A stretch of 64,000 nt of DNA from Xanthomonas sp. Leaf148 (GCF_001423585.1 NZ_LMOP01000002.1:20371-84370), one strand, 5' to 3'. Counted from the first letter of the stretch, positions 40,467-51,983 are shown. Notes: a model not told the origin generated them from the letters alone. Translations and numbers: made by a program.

Positions 40467-41498
40467 TTACTTCTTGACTGCGGTCACCAGCGTGGGGAGC
40501 TGCCAGGCACCGCCGGCGATTCCGCGGCACAGACCGGAATTGGACTTGGCGGTCTGCACAAAGCGCTGTCCAGTCCAGCCCCAGCTGGCATCGACCGAGC
40601 AATCGCCCAGCCCACGTCCCTTCTGCGACGAGCGAATGGTCGACCCGCTCAGATCGGTGCCCTGCAGGGTCACCAGCACAGGTGCAAACGGCGCGCGGGC
40701 GTTGACCACCCAATACCCCATGCCGAGGTTGTAGGCACCCAGCGTGCAGGCAGCCGACACCAGCAGCTTGTCGTTGCTCAGGCGCGCGATGTTCAGCGGC
40801 TCCTGCGCGCCGCCCGGCTCCAGTGCCTGGCATTGCTCTTTGGCAGGCAGAGCGGTTTTCAGCGCGGCAGACAGCGCCGGCAGACGCGCCAGCTTGGCAT
40901 CGCCGGGTTGCGCGGCAGCGAGCTTGGCCAATTGCACCTGTGGAGCCGGCAGTGCCGGCAACACCGCCGATTCATTGCCCTTGCCCTTGCGGACCAGGGC
41001 GCCGCGGGTGCCCAGGCGGCCCTGGAACTCATCCATCTTGAGTAGCACGGCGCTGGCGCCCTGATCGGAGAGCTGCCAACGGCGGCCATCGTTACCCACC
41101 GCCGCAATGGCTGCGCTCTCACCGGTCAGTGCCGTCAGCAGTGCGCTGGTCTGGGCGGCGCTCAGCGTGGCGCTGCCTGTCGCGCCTTGCAGATTCAGGG
41201 GGCCGAGATCGCGCTTGCCGATGGACAGTGTCAGGGTCGAGGGAGCGGTAGCCTGCTTGAGCTGACCGATTTTGAGCTGCGCGGTCACCGGTTGTGCAGC
41301 TCCGGCCTTGCGGGTGAGCAGCACAGAGACCGCCGGTTCGGTGTCCTCCGGTTGGTAGCCGGCGGCACGGCAGGTGCGGGTGTTGTCGCAGGCGATCGTC
41401 CAGTCCTTGTGACTGAAGTCGATACCGGTTGCGGAGGCGGCGGCAAGTGCTGCGCCAGGCGAGAGTATCAGTGCGGCGGCGATCAGGTTGATGCGCAT
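40467..41498 (-). CDS. Exported DUF1176 family protein (A)
   Basis: A 343-residue protein with a cleavable signal peptide (MRINLIAAALILSPGAALA). The mature part fits DUF1176: DWTIACDNTRTCRAAGYQ near the N-terminus, KMDEFQGRLGTRGALVRKG in the middle, and YWVVNARAPFAPVLVT and GLGDCSVDASWGWTGQRFV near the end. Several Cys pairs suggest disulfides in the periplasm. Function of the family is unknown. A close paralogue follows upstream at 41797-42834. Confidence 0.85.
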   Translation of the reverse strand: MRINLIAAALILSPGAALAAASATGIDFSHKDWTIACDNTRTCRAAGYQPEDTEPAVSVLLTRKAGAAQPVTAQLKIGQLKQATAPSTLTLSIGKRDLGPLNLQGATGSATLSAAQTSALLTALTGESAAIAAVGNDGRRWQLSDQGASAVLLKMDEFQGRLGTRGALVRKGKGNESAVLPALPAPQVQLAKLAAAQPGDAKLARLPALSAALKTALPAKEQCQALEPGGAQEPLNIARLSNDKLLVSAACTLGAYNLGMGYWVVNARAPFAPVLVTLQGTDLSGSTIRSSQKGRGLGDCSVDASWGWTGQRFVQTAKSNSGLCRGIAGGAWQLPTLVTAVKK

Positions 41499-41796
41499 GT
41501 CTTTCTTTCAGGGTGGATCGAGCCGGCATCTTGAGCGCTCGTTTCCAACGCCGTCTATACGGTCTCGCGCTGCTACCTAGTAGATCCGTGGAGCCGTTCA
41601 GTTCGACGCGCGTGGCCGGCAGCGCTACCGCTGCGGCCTTGCGAAATCTTGTCCGTTCATGCGATCCGCAGTGCAGAGATTCAGGCTGGAGCCGGCTCGG
41701 TCGAACGACATCGCTGAGCAGAAATCCGGTGGCGGCTGTTCTCTGCGGCGGTCGCGGCCGCATGGCTACGAGCGGCCGTACTGTCCCTTGACTGGA

Positions 41797-42834
41797 TCAA
41801 GGTGACTGCTTGACCTCGGCCACCACCGTTGGCAGTTCCCAGGCGCCGCCGGCGGCCACCAGTCGGCACAGGCCCGAGGTGGATTTGGAGGTCTGCACGA
41901 AGCGACGGCCGTCCCAGGTCCAGCGCTCCTCGCTGTAGCAATCACCCAGGCCGCGGCCTTTTTGCGAGGACAGGATGGTGGAGCCATCCAGATCGCTGGC
42001 ATGCGTGGTGATCAACGTCGGTGCAAACGGTGCACGCGCGTTGACCACCCAGAAGCCGGTGCCGATGTTGTAGGCGCCCATCCAGCAATCGGTCGACACC
42101 AGCAGCTTGTCGCTGCTCAGGCGGGCGATGGTCAGCGGTTCGGCAGCATCGCTGGCATCCAGGCCCTTGCATTCTTCATCAGCCGGAAGCGTGGCGCGTA
42201 GCGCCTGATATAGCGCCGGCAAGCTGCCCAGACGTGCGTCGCCGGCCTGCGCTGCGGCCAGCTTGGCCGCGCGGACTTGCGGTACCGGCAACGCCGGCAA
42301 CACGGTGGCCTCGTCGCGATCGCCCTTGCGTACCAGCGCGCCGCGCGTGCCCAGCCGGCCCTGAAATTCGTCCATCTTCAGCAGCGTTGCTGCCGCGCCG
42401 CGATCGGACAGCTGCCAGCGGCGGCCATCGTTGCCGAGCGCCACGATCTTGCTGCTGCGGGTCAGTGCCGCCAGCAGCGCGGTGACCTGCGTGCTGCTCA
42501 AGACTGCGGTGCCGCTCTTGCCATCCAGCGCCAGCTTGCCCAGATCGCGCTGATCGATCTGCAGGCTCAGCGACGCCGGCAGCTTGATCTCGTCGTACTG
42601 GCCCAGCATCAGCTCGGCCGTCACCGCCTGGCCGGCACCGGCCTTGCGCGTCAGCAGCACCGATACCGGCAGGTGCTCGCCTTCGTCCGGCTGATATCCG
42701 GCGGCGCGGCAGGTGCGGGTGTTGTCGCAGGCGATGGTCCAGTCGTCATGACTGAAATCGACACTGGTGGCAGGCGCGGCAAGCGCGAGTGCGGGGCTGC
42801 ACAGCAAGGCCGCGGCAAGCAGGTCGTAACGCAT
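41797..42834 (-). CDS. Exported DUF1176 family protein (B)
   Basis: A 345-residue paralogue of the neighbouring DUF1176 protein, with signal peptide MRYDLLAAALLCSPALALAA and the same blocks (DWTIACDNTRTCRAAGYQ, KMDEFQGRLGTRGALVRKG, WVVNARAPFAP, SSQKGRGLGDC). The ATG at 42834 has GAAGGA about 7 bases upstream and begins the signal peptide, so the longer frame to 42921 is rejected. The short sequence CCGGCATCTTG before both genes is shared, suggesting the duplication included upstream DNA. Confidence 0.85.
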   Translation of the reverse strand: MRYDLLAAALLCSPALALAAPATSVDFSHDDWTIACDNTRTCRAAGYQPDEGEHLPVSVLLTRKAGAGQAVTAELMLGQYDEIKLPASLSLQIDQRDLGKLALDGKSGTAVLSSTQVTALLAALTRSSKIVALGNDGRRWQLSDRGAAATLLKMDEFQGRLGTRGALVRKGDRDEATVLPALPVPQVRAAKLAAAQAGDARLGSLPALYQALRATLPADEECKGLDASDAAEPLTIARLSSDKLLVSTDCWMGAYNIGTGFWVVNARAPFAPTLITTHASDLDGSTILSSQKGRGLGDCYSEERWTWDGRRFVQTSKSTSGLCRLVAAGGAWELPTVVAEVKQSP

Positions 42835-43098
42835 CGAAGTTCCTTCATCGTAGGTCCGGGCCGGCATCTTGCGATGCCTGCCGCAGGGCGTCCAGGCGAA
42901 TCGTCCGCAGGCAGTGAACACAATTCATGACGGCGAGTGTGTCCGGTCGCTGCAGTGCATCTGCGCGTCCCCGCGATCGACCACACTGCGCGCTGCAGAT
43001 GGACTGCGATCTTCGCGCGGTGCCCGGGTTGTTCTGGCGACGATGCGCTAACGGCATTGTCTGTGCGGTCTTGTCTGCCGGCCTGTCGCTTTCAGCGA

Positions 43099-44310
43099 TC
43101 ACACCTGCGTCAGCGTTGCCGTGGCGCGCACCCTGGTCGGCGATTCCCGCATCGGCATCCCGAACAGCGGACGCAGCCAGCGCACGCGGCGGATAAGGTA
43201 TTCGTGCAATAGCAGGCAGCCGGCAACGGTGGAGGCCAACACCAGCGACGGTTCCAGCCACGGGCCCAGGTGCAACGGCGCCAACCAGTACAGCGCCAGG
43301 ATGATCAGGCTCTGATGCAGGATGTACCAGGGGAACACGGCCTGGGTGCAGTACGGCAGCCACGCGAATGGGCGGTTCAAGCCATGCTTTGCCCAGCCGA
43401 ACAGGGTCAGCAGTGCCAGCCAGGTGTAGGCGGCACGCGCCAGCCGCTCGACCACGTCCCAGCGGACTGTCGCCAGCAGGGCGGGCAGCTGCACCGGATC
43501 GAGCGAGCGGCCCAGATGGCGGATGCTCAGCTCGGTGGCGATCGCCAGCAGCGCGGCGATCAGGGTTGGCCAACGCAGCTGCACTGACCACGTCCAGAAG
43601 CGTGGGTGATGGGCCAGCGCATATCCCAGCACGAACAACGGAAACGACTCGGCATGCACAAACCAGTCGCCAACCAGGGCGTGGGTCGGTGGGTGGCGCG
43701 GCATCACCCACAGCAGGCAGAAGGCCTCCCACAGGATCGGGGCCAGCAGCAGGGCCGGCAGCGCGATCGACGCCGGCAAGGCTCGCAGCGACACGGGCAG
43801 CATGCGGCCCAGCGCGACCATGGCCATCAGTAACAAGGTGTAAGGCAGCAGATAGGCCAGGTACCACAGATGGTTCCAGGTGATGCCGTGTTCCCAGCCA
43901 TCGAAGCTGCCGGCGGGCCACGGCCGGACCTGCCAATAGCGCAGCAGGAAGTTGCCGAAGCCGGGCACGACCTTGCCGTTGCTGACGCCCTGGCAGTACG
44001 CCTGCACCGCCACCACCACAAACATGCCGAACAGCAGTGGTGGCAATAACCGGCCGCAGCGCCGCCAGGCGAACTGCCACGGCGTACGTTCCGGGCGCGC
44101 CAGACCGATCGCGATGCCGGAGATCATGAACAGCAATGGCATCCGCCAGCGGTTGAGCGCGATCATGGGCGCCTGCAGCCAGTCGGTGGTGTACGCACTC
44201 TTTAAATGAAAGTCCCAGCCGGCCACGTAGGCCATGCCCACGTGATAGAGGATCAGCAGGGCAAAGGCGAAGACGCGCAAGGCATCGATATCGTGGCGGC
44301 GCTCGGTCAT
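43099..44310 (-). CDS. Membrane acyltransferase (acyltransferase 3 family)
   Basis: A 403-residue protein with about ten membrane helices. It starts RRHDIDALRVFAFALLILYHVGMAYV, the usual entry with conserved Asp, Arg and His of the acyltransferase 3 family, followed by RMPLLFMISGIAIGL. It shows the OpgC/OatA-like pattern and would transfer acyl groups to an extracytoplasmic polymer such as a glucan or polysaccharide. The actual acceptor is unknown. The ATG at 44310 is the family-like start. It is divergent from rpfD. Confidence 0.82.
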   Translation of the reverse strand: MTERRHDIDALRVFAFALLILYHVGMAYVAGWDFHLKSAYTTDWLQAPMIALNRWRMPLLFMISGIAIGLARPERTPWQFAWRRCGRLLPPLLFGMFVVVAVQAYCQGVSNGKVVPGFGNFLLRYWQVRPWPAGSFDGWEHGITWNHLWYLAYLLPYTLLLMAMVALGRMLPVSLRALPASIALPALLLAPILWEAFCLLWVMPRHPPTHALVGDWFVHAESFPLFVLGYALAHHPRFWTWSVQLRWPTLIAALLAIATELSIRHLGRSLDPVQLPALLATVRWDVVERLARAAYTWLALLTLFGWAKHGLNRPFAWLPYCTQAVFPWYILHQSLIILALYWLAPLHLGPWLEPSLVLASTVAGCLLLHEYLIRRVRWLRPLFGMPMRESPTRVRATATLTQV

Positions 44311-44502
44311 GGGGGTGGTTGGTCGGTGAAGTGCACGCATCCTGCCCGCCGACCCGCATGAAGAAAGGGGCCAGGGGTGGAAACGCCCGCGCGCAGTGAC
44401 CAGTTGCATCCTCCCAGGGACGAACGGGAGCAGTGGGGATGACGGTGTCGCCCCGTTGCGCAGGCCTCTATCATCGGCAGCTGCCAACTGCGGACCTCTG
44501 CA

Positions 44503-45420
44503 ATGGAAACCATCGGGCCGCGCCCGCCGACACCTCAGGACGGTGCGCGTCACTTCGCCACGCGCTGGGCAGTGACGATCTGGTTGCTGGTGTTTTACCT
44601 GAGCGCACTGGGCAACACGCTGACCGCATGGTTGGCGGGGCGTCGCGATGGCGAGGCGATCGTGCTGTGGCAGGTGCTGAGCTGGGAGCTGACCAGCGCC
44701 ACGGCATCGCTGTTGTTGCTACCCGCGGTGTTCTGGCTCTGCGCACGTTGGCCGCTGCATGCCGATGTCTGGCGTCGCCGTGTGCCGGTGTATCTGGCGG
44801 CTGCATTGGGTTGGTGGCTGGCGCACGTTGCCGGCATGGTGCTGTTGCGCAAGCTGGTTTACGCGCTGGCCGGTAGCCATTACGACTTCGGAGGCTGGCC
44901 GCTGCAGTGGTTTTATGAGTTGTCCAAGGATCTGCGTACCTTTGCGATGCTGGTGGCGTTGCAGCACGCATTGGGCTGGTACGCGCGGCGGCGCCAGGGC
45001 GAGGCGCATCTGCTTGCGGCGCCGGATGAAGGCGCGCCGGAGGAGCCGCTGGACCGCCCGGAGCGCTTTCTGGTGCGCAAGCTCGGCCGCGATTTCCTGG
45101 TCGCTACCGCCGATATCGAATGGGTCCAGGCCTCCGGCAACTACGTCAACCTGCGCGTGCGCGGCCACGACTATCCGTTACGCAGCACGATGGCGGCGAT
45201 CGAAGCCAAATTGGACCCCGCAGTGTTCGTGCGGATCCATCGCAGCTATCTGGTGAATCTGGACCAGGTGCAGGCGATCGAACAGGTCGATTCTGGCGAT
45301 GCGCGCGTGCATCTGCGCGACGCCACGGTGTTGCCGTGCAGTCGCAGTCATCTGACCGATGTACGCGCGCGGGCAGGGCAGGGTGCCGTTGCGCGCCGCA
45401 CAGATGCAGTGACGGTCTGA
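44503..45420 (+). CDS. rpfD: RpfD, LytTR-type regulator with membrane domain
   Basis: A 305-residue protein. The N-terminal half has about four hydrophobic segments (roughly 23-45, 58-84, 95-118 and 142-160). The C-terminal LytTR DNA-binding domain (about 190-295) has RKLGRDFLVATADIEWVQASGNYV, RSTMAAIEAKLDP, FVRIHRSYLVNLDQVQ and LPCSRSH. LytTR domains bind pairs of short direct repeats. It matches RpfD of the rpf cluster, whose targets are not defined. The membrane part suggests it senses an envelope signal. No cognate histidine kinase gene is adjacent. Confidence 0.8.
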   Translation: METIGPRPPTPQDGARHFATRWAVTIWLLVFYLSALGNTLTAWLAGRRDGEAIVLWQVLSWELTSATASLLLLPAVFWLCARWPLHADVWRRRVPVYLAAALGWWLAHVAGMVLLRKLVYALAGSHYDFGGWPLQWFYELSKDLRTFAMLVALQHALGWYARRRQGEAHLLAAPDEGAPEEPLDRPERFLVRKLGRDFLVATADIEWVQASGNYVNLRVRGHDYPLRSTMAAIEAKLDPAVFVRIHRSYLVNLDQVQAIEQVDSGDARVHLRDATVLPCSRSHLTDVRARAGQGAVARRTDAVTV

Positions 45421-45676
45421 GGCCGCTAGAGCCATTGCGGGGCGGCAAAGCTGGCCACGGCGGCTTGCTATTCGTAGCAGCCACTTCGCCCATGTCGCCG
45501 CTGCTGCGACATCAGCGCGCTGGGGGAGGGGGACCTGCAAGCCCTTGCGGTCGCGCGCAACCGCAAGGCGGGCATCGAGACTGCCGGTTCTGAAGCGTGT
45601 GCAGCCACGGCGCAACCGCGTTCCGCCACCGTCGCCCGCTTGCTAAACTAGCCCGCTTGTTTGCCGGAAGTCCGTC

Positions 45677-46802
45677 ATGATCGAAACCAATCCGATCCGC
45701 CAGCGCATCACCGATCTCAACGATCGCGTGCTCTCGCTCAGGGGGTATCTTTGACTACGACGCCAAGAAAGAGCGTCTAGAGGAAGTCAGCCGGGAGCTC
45801 GAAAGCCCGGACGTGTGGAACGACGCCGAGCGTGCCCAGGCCCTGGGACGTGAGCGTTCCATGCTGGAAAAGACCGTCATCGGCATCGCCGATGTGCTGG
45901 CCGGCCTCACCGATGCCGGCGATCTGCTGGAACTGGCCGAGAGCGAGCAGGACGAGGACACCGCGGTGGCGGTGATCGCCGATCTGGACAAGTACCAGAT
46001 CCATGTCGAGAAGCTGGAATTCCAGCGCATGTTCTCCGGCGAGATGGACGGTTCCAACGCGTTCGTCGATATCCAGGCTGGCGCTGGTGGTACCGAGGCG
46101 CAGGACTGGGCGGAAATCCTGTTGCGCATGTATCTGCGCTGGGCCGAGTCGCGTGGCTGGAAGACCGAGCTGATGGAAGTGTCCGGCGGCGAAGTGGCAG
46201 GCATCAAATCGGCCACGATCCGCATCGAGGGCGAATACGCATACGGCTGGTTGAAGACCGAGATCGGCGTGCACCGGCTGGTGCGCAAGTCGCCGTTCGA
46301 CTCCGATAACCGCCGGCATACCAGCTTCACTTCGGTGTTCGTGTCGCCGGAGGTGGACGACAACATCGAGATCGACATCAACCCGGCCGACCTGCGTACC
46401 GACGTGTACCGCTCGTCCGGCGCCGGTGGTCAGCACGTCAACAAGACCGAATCGGCGGTGCGTATCACGCATATCCCGACCAATACGGTGGTTGCCTGCC
46501 AGACCGGCCGCAGCCAGCACCAGAACCGCGACAACGCGATGAAGATGCTGGCCGCCAAGTTGTACGAACTGGAAGTGCAAAAGCGCAACGTCGAACGCGA
46601 CGCGCTGGAAGCCACCAAGTCCGACATCGGTTGGGGCAGCCAGATCCGCAACTACGTGCTCGATCAGAGCCGTATCAAGGATCTGCGTACCGGCATCGAA
46701 CGCAGCGACACGCAAAAAGTGCTGGACGGCGATCTGGACGAATTCGTCGAGGCCAGCCTGAAGGCCGGTCTGGCGGCAGGCTCCAAACGCCTGGACGCCT
46801 GA
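45677..46802 (+). CDS. prfB: Peptide chain release factor 2 (programmed +1 frameshift)
   Basis: RF2 reads UAA and UGA stop codons. The ATG at 45677 opens 25 codons ending at an in-frame TGA (45752-45754). The slippery CTT-TGA-C, preceded by the internal Shine-Dalgarno-like AGGGGG, sends the ribosome into the +1 frame, which continues from GAC at 45753 to 46802. The total is about 374 residues. [13 protein letters not shown] has the anticodon-like SPF, and [12 protein letters not shown] the catalytic GGQ. This autoregulation is classical for prfB; the gene is intact, not broken. Confidence 0.96.
45740..45754 (+). promoter_or_regulatory. prfB programmed frameshift site
   Basis: AGGGGGTATCTTTGA (45740-45754), followed by CTAC, is the conserved RF2 recoding signal: an internal Shine-Dalgarno (AGGGGG), three bases, then CTT and the in-frame TGA stop followed by C. 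When RF2 is scarce, the ribosome pauses at TGA and shifts +1, restoring the reading frame. Confidence 0.95.
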
Positions 46803-46928
46803 CCGCCGCGCGAGGTCGCAGCGGATGCGACGACCTTGCACGACGCTAGGCTGCATGCAGCGCAGCGCCACCCCGCGTTGCGGCAGCCAGACGTCAGGCC
46901 ACCGACGCGCGACACCGTCAATGTAAGA

Positions 46929-46950
46929 GAGCCCGGCGCTGCCGGGCGCT
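46929..46950. terminator. Hairpin between prfB and lysS
   Basis: AGCCCGGC / GCCGGGC with a GCT loop (46930-46947) lies about 50 bases before lysS. No U-tract follows. It could be a terminator for prfB or an mRNA boundary, as prfB and lysS are often adjacent in bacteria. Confidence 0.4.
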
Positions 46951-46997
46951 CACTCCCCACCGGGCACGCGCCCGACTTCTAGCAGACCGACCCCGCC

Positions 46998-48515
<1,518 letters not shown>

Positions 48516-48654
48516 TTTTTTTTGTGCGAACGCGTGCTCACGGCACAGATACTGCATATGCTAGGGCACAGCTCCGGACAGCGTCAGGTCCGGGGGAGTC
48601 GACACAGGGGTCGGCGTCACGCTTTTCCGTTCTCGGGATAGAGGAGCAACGGCT

Positions 48655-49791
48655 ATGCAGGATGTTTTAGGGAATCCGGACGGCATGGTGTCGGCGGATA
48701 CATGGGGAAGCTGGGCGGAAAAGGCGGATCTGGGATTGAACATCGTCATTGTCGATGATCAGATGTCCGCGCGGACGATGCTGCGCCATGTCATCGAGGA
48801 CATCGCGCCGGAGCTGAAGGTCTACGACTTCGGCGACCCGCTCGACGCGTTGGCCTGGTGCGAAGCCGGGCGCGTGGATCTGTTGCTGCTCGACTACCGC
48901 ATGCCCGGGATGGATGGCCTGGAGTTCGCGCGGCGCCTGCGCCGGCTGCCGAGCCATCGCGATATTCCGATCATCCTGATCACCATCGTCGGCGACGAGC
49001 CGATCCGCCAGGCGGCGCTGGAAGCCGGGGTGATCGACTTTCTGGTCAAGCCGATCCGCCCGCGCGAGCTGCGAGCACGCTGCTCCAATCTGTTGCAGCT
49101 GCGTCAGCAGAGCGAGAGCGTCAAGCAACGCGCGCTGTCGCTGGAACAACGCCTGCTGGCCAGCATGAACGAGGTCGAAGAGCGCGAGCGCGAAACCTTG
49201 TCGCGGCTGGCGCGCGCCATCGAATACCGCGATTCGGGCACCAGCGCGTTTCTGGAGCGCATGTCGCATGTGGCCGGGCTGATCGCCGAACAGTTGGGGT
49301 TGTCGGAAGAAGAGGTGCGCATCATCGAGATGGCCGCACCGCTGCACGACATGGGCAAGATCGCCATTCCCGACTCGGTGCTGCTCAAGCCAGGCAAGCT
49401 CACCGACGACGAGATGAGCGTGATGAAGCGCCACCCGCGGATCGGCTACGAGTTGCTCAGCGGCAGCCAGAACCGCTTCATCCAGGTGGGCGCCTTGATC
49501 GCGCTGCGCCACCACGAGCGCTACGACGGCACCGGGTATCCGGACGGCCTGGTCGGCGAGGCGATTCCGCTGGAAGCGCGCATCGTGGCGGTGGCCGACG
49601 TGTTCGACGCCCTGCTGTCGCCGCGTCCGTACAAGGAAGCGTGGACGATGGACGCCGCGCTGGCGTATCTCTACGCGCAACGCGGTCGCCTGTTCGACCC
49701 GCGCTGCGTGGATGCACTACTGCGTGGTCGCGCGCAGCTGGACCAGATCTGCGGCGAGTTCTCCACCGCATCGGCGCGGCCCGGGGTATAG
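48655..49791 (+). CDS. rpfG: RpfG, HD-GYP cyclic di-GMP phosphodiesterase response regulator
   Basis: A 378-residue response regulator. The receiver domain (about 29-145) has the phospho-acceptor Asp80 in LLLLDYRMPGMDG and the conserved Lys in FLVKPIRP. The HD-GYP domain (about 190-360) has His231-Asp232 in HDMGKIAIP, RHHERYDGTGYPDGL (GYP at 294-296) and VADVFDALLSPRPYKE. RpfG is phosphorylated by RpfC when DSF is present and degrades cyclic di-GMP, turning on virulence factor synthesis. GAGGAG about 8 bases before the ATG at 48655 supports the start. It is followed by rpfC after 3 bases, with no rpfH. Confidence 0.97.
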   Translation: MQDVLGNPDGMVSADTWGSWAEKADLGLNIVIVDDQMSARTMLRHVIEDIAPELKVYDFGDPLDALAWCEAGRVDLLLLDYRMPGMDGLEFARRLRRLPSHRDIPIILITIVGDEPIRQAALEAGVIDFLVKPIRPRELRARCSNLLQLRQQSESVKQRALSLEQRLLASMNEVEERERETLSRLARAIEYRDSGTSAFLERMSHVAGLIAEQLGLSEEEVRIIEMAAPLHDMGKIAIPDSVLLKPGKLTDDEMSVMKRHPRIGYELLSGSQNRFIQVGALIALRHHERYDGTGYPDGLVGEAIPLEARIVAVADVFDALLSPRPYKEAWTMDAALAYLYAQRGRLFDPRCVDALLRGRAQLDQICGEFSTASARPGV

Positions 49792-49794
49792 GCC

Positions 49795-51981
49795 ATGAAC
49801 TCGTTCGGATGGATCCGGCAGCGGCTGACGAATCGACCTGACAGCGAACATGGTCAAGCGATTGTTCGCATCGTTTTGATCACCTTGATCCTGTGTTACG
49901 TCCTGCTGCCAAGCGTCCATCACAGCTTGCCCCCGACCCAACACGCCAGCGTGTTGGGCATTATCCTCACAGGCTTAAGCCTCGGGCTTGCATTGTTCGG
50001 CTGGTTGCTATGGCGCCCCGGCCACTCGGATGCGCGTCGCATCCTGGGGATGCTGGCCGATTACGGCTTGATGGCAGCCGGCATGATCCAGATGGGGGAA
50101 CCCTTGGCCTGGGTCTATGTGGTGGTCATGTGGGTCACCGTCGGCAACGGCCTGCGATACGGCAACCGCTATCTTTACCTTGCAGTGGTGATGGCTGTTG
50201 CGAGTTTTGCCACGACAGTTGCAATGACCGACTACTGGCGTCTCAACCAACGCCTTGGGGTCGGGCTGACAATTGGCCTGGCTGCTGTTCCGCTGTATTT
50301 CTCTAGCCTTTTACGGCAGCTGACCCGCGCCACGACGGAGGCACGTCGTGCCAGTGAGGCCAAGAGCCGCTTTCTCGCGAACATGAGTCACGAATTCCGT
50401 ACGCCACTCAACGGGTTGTCCGGAATGACCGAGGTGTTGGCGACTACGCGTCTGGATAGCGAGCAGCGCGAATGTCTTAAAACGATTCAAGCCTCCACAC
50501 GTAGCCTGCTTGCGCTGGTGGAAGAGGTGTTGGACATCTCGGCCATCGAGGCCGGCAAGCTCCGGATCACTATTTCGGATTTTGCGCTGCACTCTACATT
50601 GCAGGCGATTGGCCTCATCCTCAAACCGCAAGCCAAGGCAAAGGGCTTGAGCTACGAGATGACCGTCGCCGCGGACGTGCCCCCGCAGATTCAAGGGGAT
50701 GCCGGTCACTTGCAGCAAATCTTGCTCAACTTGGTCGGTAACGCAGTCAAGTTCACCGATCAAGGCAGTGTGCAGTTGAAGGTGTCGACAAGCTTGCCTA
50801 GCGGCCATGCCGGGGTGTTGCTGCGCTTTGAAGTGCTCGATACAGGTATCGGTGTGCCGGTCGACATGCGGCCACGTCTGTTCGATGCGTTTGAGCAAGC
50901 GGATACCGGGCTGGCGCGTCGGTTCGAAGGCAGCGGTCTGGGGACCACGATTGCAAAGGGGCTGGTGCAGTCGATGGGCGGCGCGATTGGTTTTGCGGAA
51001 AATCCGACCGGCGGCAGTCTGTTCTGGTTTGAGCTCCCATTTGGTCTGGTGGCAGAAAAGCCCGCAACGGCGCTAGCGCCACTGCCCGTGTTGCAGGATG
51101 CAGACGCGACAACGATTCCGGGCAATGTCATCGCGTTTGCCGATCCATTTCTGCGTCACCGTGCCCGCGTGCGCAGCATGCACATCCTGGTGGCAGACGA
51201 CCATCTGGCAAATCGTCTTGTGCTGCAACGTTTGCTGCAAAAGGCGGGGCATCGCGTCACCTGCGTCGACGGTGGCGAAGCAGTGCTCGACGCGCTTGCT
51301 GCGACGGATTTCGACCTTGCGATCGTGGATCTGCACATGCCTGGCGTCAGCGGTCTGGACATGCTGAAGCAGCTCCGTGTCATGCAGGCCGGAGGCCAAC
51401 CGGGTACTCCGGTGGTGGTGCTGAGTGCTGACGTAACCCCAGAGTCAATCCGTAGTTGTGAACAGGCCGGGGCTTACGCCTTCCTGGCAAAGCCGGTGGC
51501 GGCAATCAAGCTGCTGGATACGCTGGCCGAGATCGCCGTCAATCAAAAACTGCGCCAGACGGATTTGACGATTGGCATCCGCGGACCGGTTGTGACCGGC
51601 ACCGTGCTGGATCCTGCCGTGCTGGACGAACTGGCGGAGCTGGGGATGGGCAATGAATTCGAGCGCGAGTTCATTCAACAATGTCTCAGCGATGTCAGCG
51701 CGTGTGTCGTTCAACTGGGTAAATCCGCTGCCGATGAAGATTGGGCACGGTTGCGTGAGCATGCACACGCCGTCAAGGGTGTCTCCAGCAATCTTGGACT
51801 GGTGATCTTGGCCGAACAGGGCGGAGAGTTGATGCGACTGTCAGAGGCGCAGCTGCGGGCCGAGTGGCGTCAGCGGCTGGAGCAACTCAAGGATGGATTG
51901 CAGCAAGGACGCGATGCGCTCGCTCAACGTGCACGACGGAAGTCCCAGGAAGGCGCCAGTGGAAATGGCGATCCTGGATGA
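49795..51981 (+). CDS. rpfC: RpfC, hybrid sensor kinase for DSF
   Basis: A 728-residue hybrid histidine kinase. The N-terminal input (about 20-175) has five hydrophobic helices. HisKA follows with the phospho-site His199 in MSHEFRTPLNG, then the ATPase with NLVGNAVKFTD (N box), DTGIGV and GSGLGTTI. A receiver domain (about 462-580) carries Asp512 in IVDLHMPG, and an HPt domain (about 605-715) the His at about 658 in REHAHAVKG. RpfC senses DSF, phosphorylates RpfG and restrains RpfF by binding it. The kinase core looks close to Xanthomonas RpfC, but the input region is clearly unlike the canonical one as I recall it, and the gene has lower G+C than rpfG (see findings). Confidence 0.95.
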   Translation: MNSFGWIRQRLTNRPDSEHGQAIVRIVLITLILCYVLLPSVHHSLPPTQHASVLGIILTGLSLGLALFGWLLWRPGHSDARRILGMLADYGLMAAGMIQMGEPLAWVYVVVMWVTVGNGLRYGNRYLYLAVVMAVASFATTVAMTDYWRLNQRLGVGLTIGLAAVPLYFSSLLRQLTRATTEARRASEAKSRFLANMSHEFRTPLNGLSGMTEVLATTRLDSEQRECLKTIQASTRSLLALVEEVLDISAIEAGKLRITISDFALHSTLQAIGLILKPQAKAKGLSYEMTVAADVPPQIQGDAGHLQQILLNLVGNAVKFTDQGSVQLKVSTSLPSGHAGVLLRFEVLDTGIGVPVDMRPRLFDAFEQADTGLARRFEGSGLGTTIAKGLVQSMGGAIGFAENPTGGSLFWFELPFGLVAEKPATALAPLPVLQDADATTIPGNVIAFADPFLRHRARVRSMHILVADDHLANRLVLQRLLQKAGHRVTCVDGGEAVLDALAATDFDLAIVDLHMPGVSGLDMLKQLRVMQAGGQPGTPVVVLSADVTPESIRSCEQAGAYAFLAKPVAAIKLLDTLAEIAVNQKLRQTDLTIGIRGPVVTGTVLDPAVLDELAELGMGNEFEREFIQQCLSDVSACVVQLGKSAADEDWARLREHAHAVKGVSSNLGLVILAEQGGELMRLSEAQLRAEWRQRLEQLKDGLQQGRDALAQRARRKSQEGASGNGDPG

Positions 51982-51983
51982 AA

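Noticed and set aside
45677..45754. prfB as a pseudogene because of an early in-frame TGA
   Set aside because: The TGA is part of the conserved RF2 programmed frameshift signal (AGGGGG, CTT-TGA-C), and the downstream frame is complete.
48516..48654. Cyclic di-GMP riboswitch in front of rpfG
   Set aside because: The region has a few GC-rich palindromes, but the conserved core elements of GEMM riboswitches were not found.
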